Source: JAFAGX01 sp035624215
GTDB taxonomy: Bacteria > Acidobacteriota > Terriglobia > Terriglobales > Acidobacteriaceae
Direction of reading: 5' to 3'
Assembly: GCA_035624215.1 (NCBI GenBank)
Contig: DASPRY010000151.1
Span: forward strand, 1 to 12,947
DNA length: 12,947 nucleotides
The translations under genes were made by a program, and so were the position numbers. Positions 1 through 7,824 of this stretch are shown here, piece by piece. The notes beneath the pieces were generated by a model, which saw nothing but the letters and a program-made list of their open reading frames with translations, made no database searches and was not told the DNA's origin. How positions within the stretch are numbered: the stretch's first letter is position 1; each line of letters begins with the position of its first letter.

Positions 1-744
1 GCGAAGTCGCTCTTGAAACTCGCCGTAATCAAAGCGCGTAGAATCATCACCATTTCGCAGTACTCAAAGCGCATGATCCTGGAACATCTGGGCGGGAGCG
101 AGAGCAAGATATCTGTAATTCACCGTTATGCGAGTCCGATATTCGCTCCGATGCCGCGGTACGAGGCGAAAGAGGTCGTCCGGCACCAGTTGGGCCTCTG
201 CCGGGATTACTTTCTGTTTGTCGGGAGCCCGAAGCCTCACAAGAATCTGCCCGTTTTATTTGAGGCGTTCGCGCGGTTGCGATCAAGACACCACCGCACG
301 CTCGAGTTGGTCGTAATTGGGACGGACAAAATGAACGAGCCGACGCTGCGTACGCTCGCGGTTCGACTTGGGATCGACCGGTGGGTGCGTTGGATTGACT
401 CTGTGTCGGACGAATTGCTACGAGCGTGTTATTCGGCAGCAGAGGCAACGATTCTACCCTCCAGACAGGAGGGCTTCGGGTTGCCGGTAATCGAATCAAT
501 GGCGTGTGGGACTCCCGTGATTTGCGCTGATGCTGCTTCTCTGCCAGAAGTGGCCGGAGGTTGTAGCCTCTTGTTCCGTCCTTCCAGCCCTGAGGATTGC
601 AGTGTGCAGATGTCCAAAATCATGGAGTCACCTCAACTGCGTGGTGAACTGCGTGAGAAGGGCTTAGCACGCGCACGCCAATTTGATGCAGCCAGAGCCG
701 TTGCTGCACACACACAACTCTTTGCAGAACTGTTGGCTAGTTGA
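1..744 (+). CDS. Glycosyltransferase, GT4-like GT-B fold (5' partial)
   Basis: Sugar transferase that would add a sugar from a nucleotide-sugar donor to a growing glycan at the cytoplasmic face of the inner membrane. The frame is open from base 1, and only about 247 residues are present against roughly 350-400 for the family, so the N-terminal acceptor domain is outside the window. A TTG at 13 is an internal codon, not a real start. The donor-binding domain is intact. Visible motifs are SQYSKRMI near the start, FVGSPKPHKNLP (the glycine-rich and basic phosphate-contact segment typical of GT4), and EGFGLPVIE, whose glutamates at 469-471 and 493-495 form the E-x7-E motif, followed by ACGTPVICADAASLPEVAG. 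It ends with TGA 139 bp before the outer-membrane protein gene. The sugar and acceptor cannot be told from sequence. The family call is firm; the substrate is unknown. Confidence 0.93.
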   Translation, partial: AKSLLKLAVIKARRIITISQYSKRMILEHLGGSESKISVIHRYASPIFAPMPRYEAKEVVRHQLGLCRDYFLFVGSPKPHKNLPVLFEAFARLRSRHHRTLELVVIGTDKMNEPTLRTLAVRLGIDRWVRWIDSVSDELLRACYSAAEATILPSRQEGFGLPVIESMACGTPVICADAASLPEVAGGCSLLFRPSSPEDCSVQMSKIMESPQLRGELREKGLARARQFDAARAVAAHTQLFAELLAS

Positions 745-883
745 CCAAGCAAGCTCATATTCCGGAAACTCTCGATCGTCGACCGGCAGTCCGAGCACTC
801 GGAACAGGCTAAAGTCTTTAATTCCGACAAGCCCGCACACTCCAATACATCTTAGACACAAAGCAAGTTTGAGGACTATCAAA
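745..883 (+). other. Intergenic gap with two small inverted repeats
   Basis: This is the largest gap in the window, between the glycosyltransferase and the outer-membrane protein gene, so a promoter for the downstream genes would most likely lie here. It holds a 6-bp inverted repeat TCCGAG-CA-CTCGGA (790-803) and a second one, TAAAG-T-CTTTA (810-820). Neither is followed by a T-run, so neither looks like an intrinsic terminator. I found no convincing -35/-10 pair. TTGACC at 741-746 resembles a -35 box but has no -10 at a suitable distance. Confidence 0.4.
871..875 (+). promoter_or_regulatory. Ribosome binding site for the Oar-like gene
   Basis: GAGGA lies 8 nt before the ATG at 884. It decides the start: the frame is open upstream to 683, but only 884 has this site and is followed directly by a signal peptide. 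Confidence 0.7.
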
Positions 884-3800
884 ATGCTGTTTAGGTATTT
901 GCGACTTATGGCGTGCTTTATCGTTATGCTCGGTGCCGCGTGCGTTCAAGCGCAAACCGCGCGCATCTCAGGGAAGGTCTTCGATCCTACGGGCGCAGTC
1001 GTGCCGAAAGCTTTTATCCATGTAACTAATCAGGAAACGAAGATGCAACTGGAAGCCACGGTCGACGACAACGGGAACTATACGGTCCCATACCTTACCG
1101 CGGCAAGTTACCGGGTCCTGGTGCATGTCGAAGGATTCAGTGACTATGAAACCTGTGTCACTCTTGGCATGGGTCAAGCGCTGGACGTCGACATCCAGTT
1201 ATCGCTGCCATCGGCTCGGCGCGAGGAAGTGAGGGTGGAAGGAAGCTCAACAACGCAGGTGGAAACGATATCGTCCGACGTAGTGGGGACCATTACCGGC
1301 ACGCAAGTGCCCGCCATTGGCCTGAACGGCCGCAACTTCACACAATTGACTACGCTGGTCGCCGGGGTCAGTAATCAGACAGGTCAGGACGAAGCCAGGG
1401 TTGGAGCTGGAGTCGGGGGAAGTGTCTCCTTTAGTGTCAATGGCGGCCGAACCGAGTACAACAGCTTTCAAGTGGATGGCTCGGAGACTTTGAATGTCGG
1501 TATGCACAAGGACAAGACGTCGCTGATCGTGACTCCCAGCATCGATGCTATCCAGGAGATCAAGGTAGTAACATCGAATTACAGTGCCATGTACCCGAGC
1601 GTGGGAAGCGGCACCACGATCATTACAACGAAGTCCGGCACCGACCGGTTTCACGGCAGCCTCTATGAATTCTTTCGCAATGAGTTCATGAACGCGAAAG
1701 GATACTTCGATGTCGGCAATCGTGCCCCGCTCTACCGGCGGAATGACTTCGGCGGAACGATAGGCGGACCTGTCGATATTCCTCATGTTTACAATGGTAA
1801 GGGAAAGACTTTCTTCTTCTTCTCGGAGGAAGCCCGCCTGGAAACGGACCCCTACGCATACCGGCAGGCTGTGCCGTCGCTTGCCGAGCGGCAGGGAGAT
1901 TTTTCCGATGTTTGCCCCATTCTGGTACCAGGTGGAAGTTCTCTAGTGAGCTTTAGACGTGCTCAATACCCAGATTGCCCCGCCGATTCTGCCAATATTG
2001 CTTTGCCAGGTTTGGTGGGCGGATTTCCCAACAACACCCTTACCACATTGAATCGCAATGCGCTCCTGATTCTCGGAACGGGCATGGTCCCATTACCAAA
2101 CGCGACCACCGGCTGCAACTCTACGGTTGGCTCGTGTTACAACGGCGAAGTGTCGCTTCCCACCTACTGGAGAGAAGAACTATTCCGCATCGACCACGCC
2201 TTCACTGATACGCTCCGGATAAACTTCCACTATATCCACGATGCATGGAATACAACGACGCCCGTTCCGCAATTTGCCTTCGTACAAAACAGTTTCCCCA
2301 CGATACAAAATAGTTTCTACGGTCCTGGAATCAGCTTGGTCGCGCGCATGACGAAGACTCTGTCTTCCACTCTGCTCAATGAGTTGGTCCTAAGCTATAC
2401 GAACGAGAAAATCACGCTGACAGATATACCCGCTGCGAACGTCACGCTGCAAGGCGTAAACCTTCTTGGGGCGCCAGGCGTTGGTATGACAACGATTTTC
2501 GATAACGGCTCGGACGGGAAGATACCTGGCATCGTGATTGCCGGTAACAATCAGGCTTACGGAGGGAAGGGGTTTTCAGTTGACCCCGCCTATTTGCCTT
2601 GGGAACACACAAACCCCCTTTATAGCGTGTCCGACAACCTCACGAAGATCTATGGAAGTCACAATATTCAGCTGGGTGTATATGTGCTCAACTTTCAACG
2701 CAACCAGACCAACGGATCGATTGGCGCTGCGACCGGTGACACTCAAGGCATTCTAACGTTCAGCAATGACACAGGGGGGAACACCACGGGAAATAGTTTT
2801 GCCGATTTTCTTTCGGGACAGTCAATCGCGAGTTTTCAGCAAGATAGCGCTCAGGGGAGATACCGTCAGAGATATTGGGTCGTCGAACCTTATCTGCAGG
2901 ACGACTTTAAAGTTAATTCCCGTTTGACACTGAATCTTGGGCTCCGTGTCAGCTTATTCGGAAACTTTCACGAGGCTAATAATCAGGCCTATAACTGGGT
3001 GTTAAGCGCGTATAACGCGGCCGAAGGAACTTCGCTCACGGTCGGAAGTCAAGGACAACTGATTAACCGGGCGACGGGCCAAAATCTTGAGATGAATCCC
3101 AATAACCCTGTTCCGTCACTCGATCCCCGCCTCTTGAATGGGATCGTGCATTGCGGCGTAAATGGAGTTCCGTCTGGCTGTATGACGAGTCGCGTCCTGA
3201 ATCCGGCGCCTCGGATCGGATTCGCCTGGTCCCCTTTTGGAACCCGGACGGCAATCCGGGGCGGCTACGGTATGTTTTTCGAGCATGGTACGGCAGACGA
3301 GGCCAACACTGGGTCACTCGAAGGCGCCGCACCATTGGTTCTGGATATGACTCAATCAAACCCAACAGGTTGGAGCAGTATCGGGGTTGCACCAGATGGA
3401 AACTCACTTGTGTACCCGTTGAACGTTACGTCGATCCCGACTAAGACAGTGTGGCCATACGTGCAGCAGTGGAGCTTGAGTGTAGAGCGTGAGTTGCCGC
3501 AACAGATGCTTGCGGGTATCGCCTACGTGGGCAGCAAAGGGACCAACCTTCCGGCTCAGTTGCAAATTAATCAACTCAGGCCCCTGCCGGCTAGTGACAA
3601 CCCATATGGCCCTCACCAACCGCTTCTGGTCAGCGGGTTCAACCCAATTACTGTCGGAAATCCCACTGCCTACCCAAACGGAGGGGACTGTAATGGCATT
3701 CTGCCGAACGGTACCGTGATTCCTCCGGTTCTTCCAGGCTCGTCGACACCTAATCCGACGTTCATCAATCTCCAGGTTGCTTGCTATGGGGTAGGTCAAG

Positions 3801-4798
3801 ATACGATTAATCCTAATGCTTTTCGCGAGCTTGCCCCCGGCTTCGGCCAAATCTACTCGCTTCAGAATGTGGCAAACTCCTCGTACAATTCCTTGCAGGT
3901 CTCATTTCGCCGCGCCAAAGCTCCGATGGTTCTGGGCGTAGCCTACACCTACAGCCATTCGATTGACGATGCCTCCGACCGTTCCGACGCTTCGTCTGTC
4001 AACTCCTTGGACCTGCCATCCAGCCGGGCGAGCTCCAGCTTCGACCAGCGTCACTTGCTAAACGTCAGTTACATTTACGACCTGTCACTGCTGGCATGGC
4101 GCGACAGGTTCCTAAAGTTGACGGGTTGCTCGCAGAAAGACGTGGAAAATGAAAACCCAGATTGCCCCACCGCCTCTGTCCTTCCAAGGGCTCCATCAAG
4201 GCTGGCTGAATCTCTGCTGAACGGCTGGCAGCTATCAGGCGTCACAATCTTTCAGAGCGGGACTCCTTTCACCGTAATCAATTTCGGAAGCCCTGATGGG
4301 ATTGGGACACTGGATAATGCCGGGGTTGCGAACGGAAGCGGGGCCGGGTCTTATCCGGACCTGTGCGGAGACGCGCACGGCGCTATTCCATTTGGAGGTG
4401 ACAATTCGTCCAGTTTCGGGCCACTCCTGCTGAATCCTGGAGCTTTCTGCGCACCTCGAGGCCTTACTTTCGGCGATGCCGGTAGGAACGTATTGCGTAA
4501 CCCGCGACGCTTCAACACCGATCTAGCTTTTCTCAAGCACTTTACCATGAGGGAGGGGTCTTCCGCTGAGCTGCGCTTCGAGTTCTTCAATGTTTTTAAC
4601 AACAGGCAATTTCGCATTTTTGATCCCACCCTCGGAAATCAGGCTAACAATACTCTCAGTTGCTATGGCAGCTTGGGCACCGGTTATTCCGGGGCCGGAG
4701 GTGATGGTGCAAATTGCCTAACTGGAAGTGCTTTTCTCCATCCTGTCAGTGCTCACAGGCCGCGCACCACTCAGCTTGCCTTTAAGTGGACATTTTGA
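884..4798 (+). CDS. Oar-like TonB-dependent-receptor-type outer-membrane protein
   Basis: Outer-membrane beta-barrel of 1304 residues. Start 884 gives a signal peptide (MLFRYLRL, hydrophobic core, likely cut after VQA at residue 23). ATG 908 is a weaker alternative. Residues about 26-107 (RISGKVFDPTGAVV...GFSDYE) form a carboxypeptidase-regulatory-like beta-sandwich. A plug-like domain follows (about 120-255; NGGRTEYNSFQVDG, IQEIKVVTSNYSAMYPSVGSG, TTKSGTDRFHGSLYEFFRN). The rest is a long barrel with Oar-family signatures such as PYLQDDFKVNSRLTLNLGLR and FDQRHLLNVSYIYDL, closing on LAFKWTF with the terminal aromatic expected of BAM substrates. No obvious TonB box is seen. The barrel holds seven closely spaced cysteine pairs, probably in extracellular loops. 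Oar-like proteins are greatly expanded in Acidobacteriota, and their substrates are mostly unknown; uptake, export or adhesion are all possible. The gene sits between a glycosyltransferase and a flippase, so a surface-glycan role is an inference from position only. Confidence 0.93.
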   Translation: MLFRYLRLMACFIVMLGAACVQAQTARISGKVFDPTGAVVPKAFIHVTNQETKMQLEATVDDNGNYTVPYLTAASYRVLVHVEGFSDYETCVTLGMGQALDVDIQLSLPSARREEVRVEGSSTTQVETISSDVVGTITGTQVPAIGLNGRNFTQLTTLVAGVSNQTGQDEARVGAGVGGSVSFSVNGGRTEYNSFQVDGSETLNVGMHKDKTSLIVTPSIDAIQEIKVVTSNYSAMYPSVGSGTTIITTKSGTDRFHGSLYEFFRNEFMNAKGYFDVGNRAPLYRRNDFGGTIGGPVDIPHVYNGKGKTFFFFSEEARLETDPYAYRQAVPSLAERQGDFSDVCPILVPGGSSLVSFRRAQYPDCPADSANIALPGLVGGFPNNTLTTLNRNALLILGTGMVPLPNATTGCNSTVGSCYNGEVSLPTYWREELFRIDHAFTDTLRINFHYIHDAWNTTTPVPQFAFVQNSFPTIQNSFYGPGISLVARMTKTLSSTLLNELVLSYTNEKITLTDIPAANVTLQGVNLLGAPGVGMTTIFDNGSDGKIPGIVIAGNNQAYGGKGFSVDPAYLPWEHTNPLYSVSDNLTKIYGSHNIQLGVYVLNFQRNQTNGSIGAATGDTQGILTFSNDTGGNTTGNSFADFLSGQSIASFQQDSAQGRYRQRYWVVEPYLQDDFKVNSRLTLNLGLRVSLFGNFHEANNQAYNWVLSAYNAAEGTSLTVGSQGQLINRATGQNLEMNPNNPVPSLDPRLLNGIVHCGVNGVPSGCMTSRVLNPAPRIGFAWSPFGTRTAIRGGYGMFFEHGTADEANTGSLEGAAPLVLDMTQSNPTGWSSIGVAPDGNSLVYPLNVTSIPTKTVWPYVQQWSLSVERELPQQMLAGIAYVGSKGTNLPAQLQINQLRPLPASDNPYGPHQPLLVSGFNPITVGNPTAYPNGGDCNGILPNGTVIPPVLPGSSTPNPTFINLQVACYGVGQDTINPNAFRELAPGFGQIYSLQNVANSSYNSLQVSFRRAKAPMVLGVAYTYSHSIDDASDRSDASSVNSLDLPSSRASSSFDQRHLLNVSYIYDLSLLAWRDRFLKLTGCSQKDVENENPDCPTASVLPRAPSRLAESLLNGWQLSGVTIFQSGTPFTVINFGSPDGIGTLDNAGVANGSGAGSYPDLCGDAHGAIPFGGDNSSSFGPLLLNPGAFCAPRGLTFGDAGRNVLRNPRRFNTDLAFLKHFTMREGSSAELRFEFFNVFNNRQFRIFDPTLGNQANNTLSCYGSLGTGYSGAGGDGANCLTGSAFLHPVSAHRPRTTQLAFKWTF

Positions 4799-4802
4799 GG
4801 CA

Positions 4803-4841
4803 TCACAACCCGATAGGGATCTCATTGGATCAAAGTTGTGA
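4803..4841 (+). repeat. Inverted repeat in the Oar-flippase gap
   Basis: TCACAAC (4803-4809) and GTTGTGA (4835-4841) are perfect 7-bp inverted arms around a 25-nt loop, just after the stop of the outer-membrane protein gene and before the flippase start. There is no T-run after it. It could be an mRNA hairpin, a binding site, or chance. Confidence 0.3.
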
Positions 4842-4872
4842 CCAGACCACTTCCATACAAGCGAACTCAGCG

Positions 4873-6390
4873 ATGAAGCGCATCGGTACCCTTATCGCGA
4901 AGAACGCCTTCGCCAATCTGATGAGAGGCGGAGCAACGGCGCTCGTCGCTCTGACGTTGCCGCACTTCCTCACCCGCAGCCTGGGCCATGACCGGTTCGC
5001 GGCATGGTCACTTTTGCTTCAGATGTCGGCCTACACAAGCTATCTGGACTTTGGCGTCCAGACCGCAGTCGCGCGCTTTCTCGCGGGATACATGGAACGC
5101 GGCGAAGAGCGGCACCGCGACCGCCTGGTCAGCACTGCTCTCGCCCTGCTTTCCGGTGCAGCCGGGTTGGCTCTGTTGTTGATCCTGGGCGTGCTTTGGC
5201 AATTGTCCAATCTCTTCGGGGGGATTCCCTCAGAGTTGATGCCGGAGTTCCGGCTTGCGGCGGCGGTTCTCGGTGCGAGTGTGGTCGTGGCATTGCCCTT
5301 GTCCACGTTTTCCGGAGTGCTTCTGGGGTTGCACCGCAATGAGTATGTTGCAGCCGCCGTGGGCGGTAGTCGCCTGCTCGGAGCCGCAAGCGTTCTCCTT
5401 TTTGTCCGCCATACCGATTCCCTGATCGTTTTAGCGGCCTGCATCGCCATCACAACTGTGCTGGGCGGAGTGGCGCAGGTAGTGATGGTGAAGCGATTGC
5501 TGCCTGCTTTGACAGTCTCGCCCGCGGGCGTGCAGGTGTCGACGGCCATGGAATTGGGAGGCTACTGTCTCGGTCTGACAGTATGGTCGGTCGGCATGTT
5601 GTTGATCAGCGGCCTCGACGTTGCCATAGTCGGACACGTCGACTTCAAAGCGGTGGGCTACTACTCCATCGCCGCCGCTTTGGTAATGCTCTTCTCGGGG
5701 GCACATAGCGCGATCAGCAGCGCATTCATGACTCCAGTCGCTGCCCTGCATGCTTCCGGTGAGACGGGCCACATTCGCGGTGTCATTCTGCAAGCCACCC
5801 GCCTGAGTACCTTTGTGAATCTGGTCGCTGTAACGGTCACCTGCTTGGGCGGGAAGTGGTTCCTGCAGCACTGGGTAGGAGAGCCCTATGCCAGCCAGGC
5901 TCTACCCATCGTTGAGATACTGATGCTCGCGCAGGCGGTGCGATTAGTGATGAACCCGTATGCATCCGCATTGATCGCAACCGACCTTCAGCGCCACGGG
6001 ATTGCGCAGGGCGCGGTCGAAGGAGTGATCAATCTGCTGTGCAGCATCGTCGGGGCATACTGGATTGGGCCGCTGGGTGTTGCCCTGGGCACGCTGATCG
6101 GGGCAGTCTGCGGTCTGGGCTGGACAAGTTTGTTGACCGTTCGCCGAACGGCAGAGATTTCTTCCGGACGCCGGACCTTTATCACGGAAGGGATCTTGCG
6201 TCCGTTTCTTTGCACTCTCCCCTTGCTCGTATTCACGATCGCCATCGTTCTTCACGATCAGACATTGAGCCTGAATACCGCCGTGCTCTTTGGCGTGTGC
6301 GGACTTGCAAGTTACCTGTTGGCGTCCCGGTTTAGTCGGCTTCTCCCAATATCTTCTCAGTTTGGTAAACCGTTCCCGCAGACCCGCTGA
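4873..6390 (+). CDS. Polysaccharide/oligosaccharide flippase, MOP (Wzx-like) family
   Basis: Inner-membrane protein of 505 residues expected to flip lipid-linked oligosaccharides from the cytoplasmic to the periplasmic face. The N-terminus (MKRIGTLIAKNAFANLMRGGA, about 12 further residues, then TRSLGHDRFAAWSLLLQMS), a soluble loop with YMERGEERHRD, and roughly 12-14 hydrophobic helices over the full length match the polysaccharide-biosynthesis/Wzx type, and the length is normal. The frame is open upstream to a GTG at 4786, inside the preceding gene. I chose ATG 4873 because it gives the usual family N-terminus, although no strong Shine-Dalgarno precedes it. TTG 4825, preceded by AGGGA at 4815-4819, is an alternative that would add 16 residues. 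With 4873 the gap to the outer-membrane protein gene is 74 bp, compatible with co-transcription. The family is well supported; the transported glycan is unknown. Confidence 0.9.
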   Translation: MKRIGTLIAKNAFANLMRGGATALVALTLPHFLTRSLGHDRFAAWSLLLQMSAYTSYLDFGVQTAVARFLAGYMERGEERHRDRLVSTALALLSGAAGLALLLILGVLWQLSNLFGGIPSELMPEFRLAAAVLGASVVVALPLSTFSGVLLGLHRNEYVAAAVGGSRLLGAASVLLFVRHTDSLIVLAACIAITTVLGGVAQVVMVKRLLPALTVSPAGVQVSTAMELGGYCLGLTVWSVGMLLISGLDVAIVGHVDFKAVGYYSIAAALVMLFSGAHSAISSAFMTPVAALHASGETGHIRGVILQATRLSTFVNLVAVTVTCLGGKWFLQHWVGEPYASQALPIVEILMLAQAVRLVMNPYASALIATDLQRHGIAQGAVEGVINLLCSIVGAYWIGPLGVALGTLIGAVCGLGWTSLLTVRRTAEISSGRRTFITEGILRPFLCTLPLLVFTIAIVLHDQTLSLNTAVLFGVCGLASYLLASRFSRLLPISSQFGKPFPQTR

Positions 6391-6432
6391 CCTCCGTCGA
6401 GATGTTGTACCGGGTGAAAAGGTAAGGAACTC

Positions 6433-7737
6433 ATGAAACGCAAACGTTCACCGATGACATTTTCGCTGCGAGCCAACCTTCCTGTCGCCTTCCTGTTGCT
6501 CGCTCTGACCGCCGTGAGTGGTTGCGGCGGCGGGACCAAATCACAGCTGGCTGGCTTGCCAGGCCCGCCTCCAGCGGTCGAAGTGAACGCTTACCTCGGC
6601 CAGCCGGGTGATTCTCCGTCAGAGACCTCGCTCTGGAGCGTTACCATCGACCGGTCTAACAACACTTACTCGTATGGCCCGACCTCCGGCGGCACACCCG
6701 CAACTACGGGATCGATTGCAACCCTGAACAACAATTTTGTAATTCTGCTGGGTCCAAACGGATATCAGAGCGGGCTTGCAGTGGAAGTCCCTGGTCAGGC
6801 GATTATCCTCCGCCCTGGCGATAGTACGGCGCCACTGGTCTTCGCAGTTCAGCAGCTTTCATGCTTTGCCATCGGCGGCAACGTAAAGTTTCTATACGCG
6901 TTGTCACCCGGGATCAAGGGCCCTAATAGTCCTTTCTTTGGCCGAATCTATGCCGCCACGAGCCCCGATGGGAGCAGTTGGCAATTCAATAATCAGACCA
7001 ACTATGTTTCACCGTACCAATTTGCAGGCACTGTCCCCTCTGCCGCGGACTTCCCCGGCTATCCCGCAGATTTCTCTGCAACCTGTGACGCCGCCCAGGG
7101 TGCCGCGACCGTCAGCGCGACTCCTCTGGCTTATTTCAACAACGACGCCAACACATTCTCTGTCCCCACGCAGTTTGTCATCAGCCCCGGAGGTCTTTTC
7201 TTCGAAAATCAGAGCTACGTCAACGTGCCGCCAACGGAAGGGTGGCAATATCCAAATGTCTCTGCCTGGGGCGTCATAGAGCCACCTCTGCCGTTAGGAG
7301 TTGGCAGCGTGGCGACGACAAATTATCTTGGATTTTTGTTCGAATCAGATCCCGGCGACGCGATATATCGGACGCGACTGGTCGGCTTCGGCAATGCTCC
7401 GATCTCCGGCACTGTAATGAACGGGGGAACATTCCCCAGCGAAGATCCGACCCAGCCGCCGAACCTTAACATGAGCGTGACTTTTAACACCCAGGATCCA
7501 CTCAACAACGGCGTGTACTACCTTGCCAAGCTGACCATTCCGAACGACGCCCCCTCAACATTCACGGGCAGTTGTCTGAGCTATGGCGTGAGTCAGACGG
7601 GGAATTCGACGTGCACGAACGACGGAGTCGCGATGGTCATGGTAGGCGAACAGAACGGCCTGGACATGTATACGATCATCATGAGTGCGTCCGACACAAG
7701 CGGCAATCAAGAGACGCTTGTATTGTTCCAGCAATAA
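6433..7737 (+). CDS. Putative lipoprotein of unrecognised family
   Basis: A 434-residue exported protein. The N-terminus has a basic stretch (MKRKRSP), a hydrophobic core (VAFLLLALTA) and the lipobox VSGC at residues 28-31, so it should be lipid-anchored at Cys31 and then carry a Gly-rich linker. AAGGA (6424-6428) lies 4 nt before ATG 6433; ATG 6454 has no such site. The mature part looks beta-rich and secreted, with many G, N, T, S and P residues, few charges, and only four further cysteines (144, 218, 381, 394). Recognisable stretches are SLWSVTIDRSNNTYSY (residues 66-81) and GLAVEVPGQAIILRPGD (114-130). I saw no catalytic motif and no Ig-like module of the type in the next two genes. It ends ETLVLFQQ, reminiscent of the ends of those neighbours. 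It starts 42 bp after the flippase gene, so co-transcription is plausible. No function can be assigned. Confidence 0.85.
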   Translation: MKRKRSPMTFSLRANLPVAFLLLALTAVSGCGGGTKSQLAGLPGPPPAVEVNAYLGQPGDSPSETSLWSVTIDRSNNTYSYGPTSGGTPATTGSIATLNNNFVILLGPNGYQSGLAVEVPGQAIILRPGDSTAPLVFAVQQLSCFAIGGNVKFLYALSPGIKGPNSPFFGRIYAATSPDGSSWQFNNQTNYVSPYQFAGTVPSAADFPGYPADFSATCDAAQGAATVSATPLAYFNNDANTFSVPTQFVISPGGLFFENQSYVNVPPTEGWQYPNVSAWGVIEPPLPLGVGSVATTNYLGFLFESDPGDAIYRTRLVGFGNAPISGTVMNGGTFPSEDPTQPPNLNMSVTFNTQDPLNNGVYYLAKLTIPNDAPSTFTGSCLSYGVSQTGNSTCTNDGVAMVMVGEQNGLDMYTIIMSASDTSGNQETLVLFQQ

Positions 7738-7824
7738 CCAACCACAGGGCCGGCCCAGACCAAGTGCCCTTCCCATCGGCAAGCCGTCTTCTACCGCACT
7801 ATAGATTCTGATGGAGCCAATGAA

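Noticed and set aside
683..883. N-terminal extension of the Oar-like gene, open in frame from ATG 683 inside the glycosyltransferase gene
   Set aside because: The extra 67 residues have no signal-peptide character and would bury the real signal sequence. ATG 884 has a GAGGA site and is followed at once by a signal peptide.
1247..1786. 179-codon open frame on the minus strand
   Set aside because: Antisense to the plug domain of the Oar-like protein; no recognisable protein features.
5040..5549. 169-codon open frame on the minus strand
   Set aside because: Antisense to transmembrane helices of the flippase; arginine- and threonine-rich translation with no domain.
7747..7756. 10-bp perfect palindrome GGGCCGGCCC in the gap before the first paralogous lipoprotein
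   Set aside because: Short, with no loop and no T-run after it; expected by chance in GC-rich DNA. Not a terminator or a recognisable operator.
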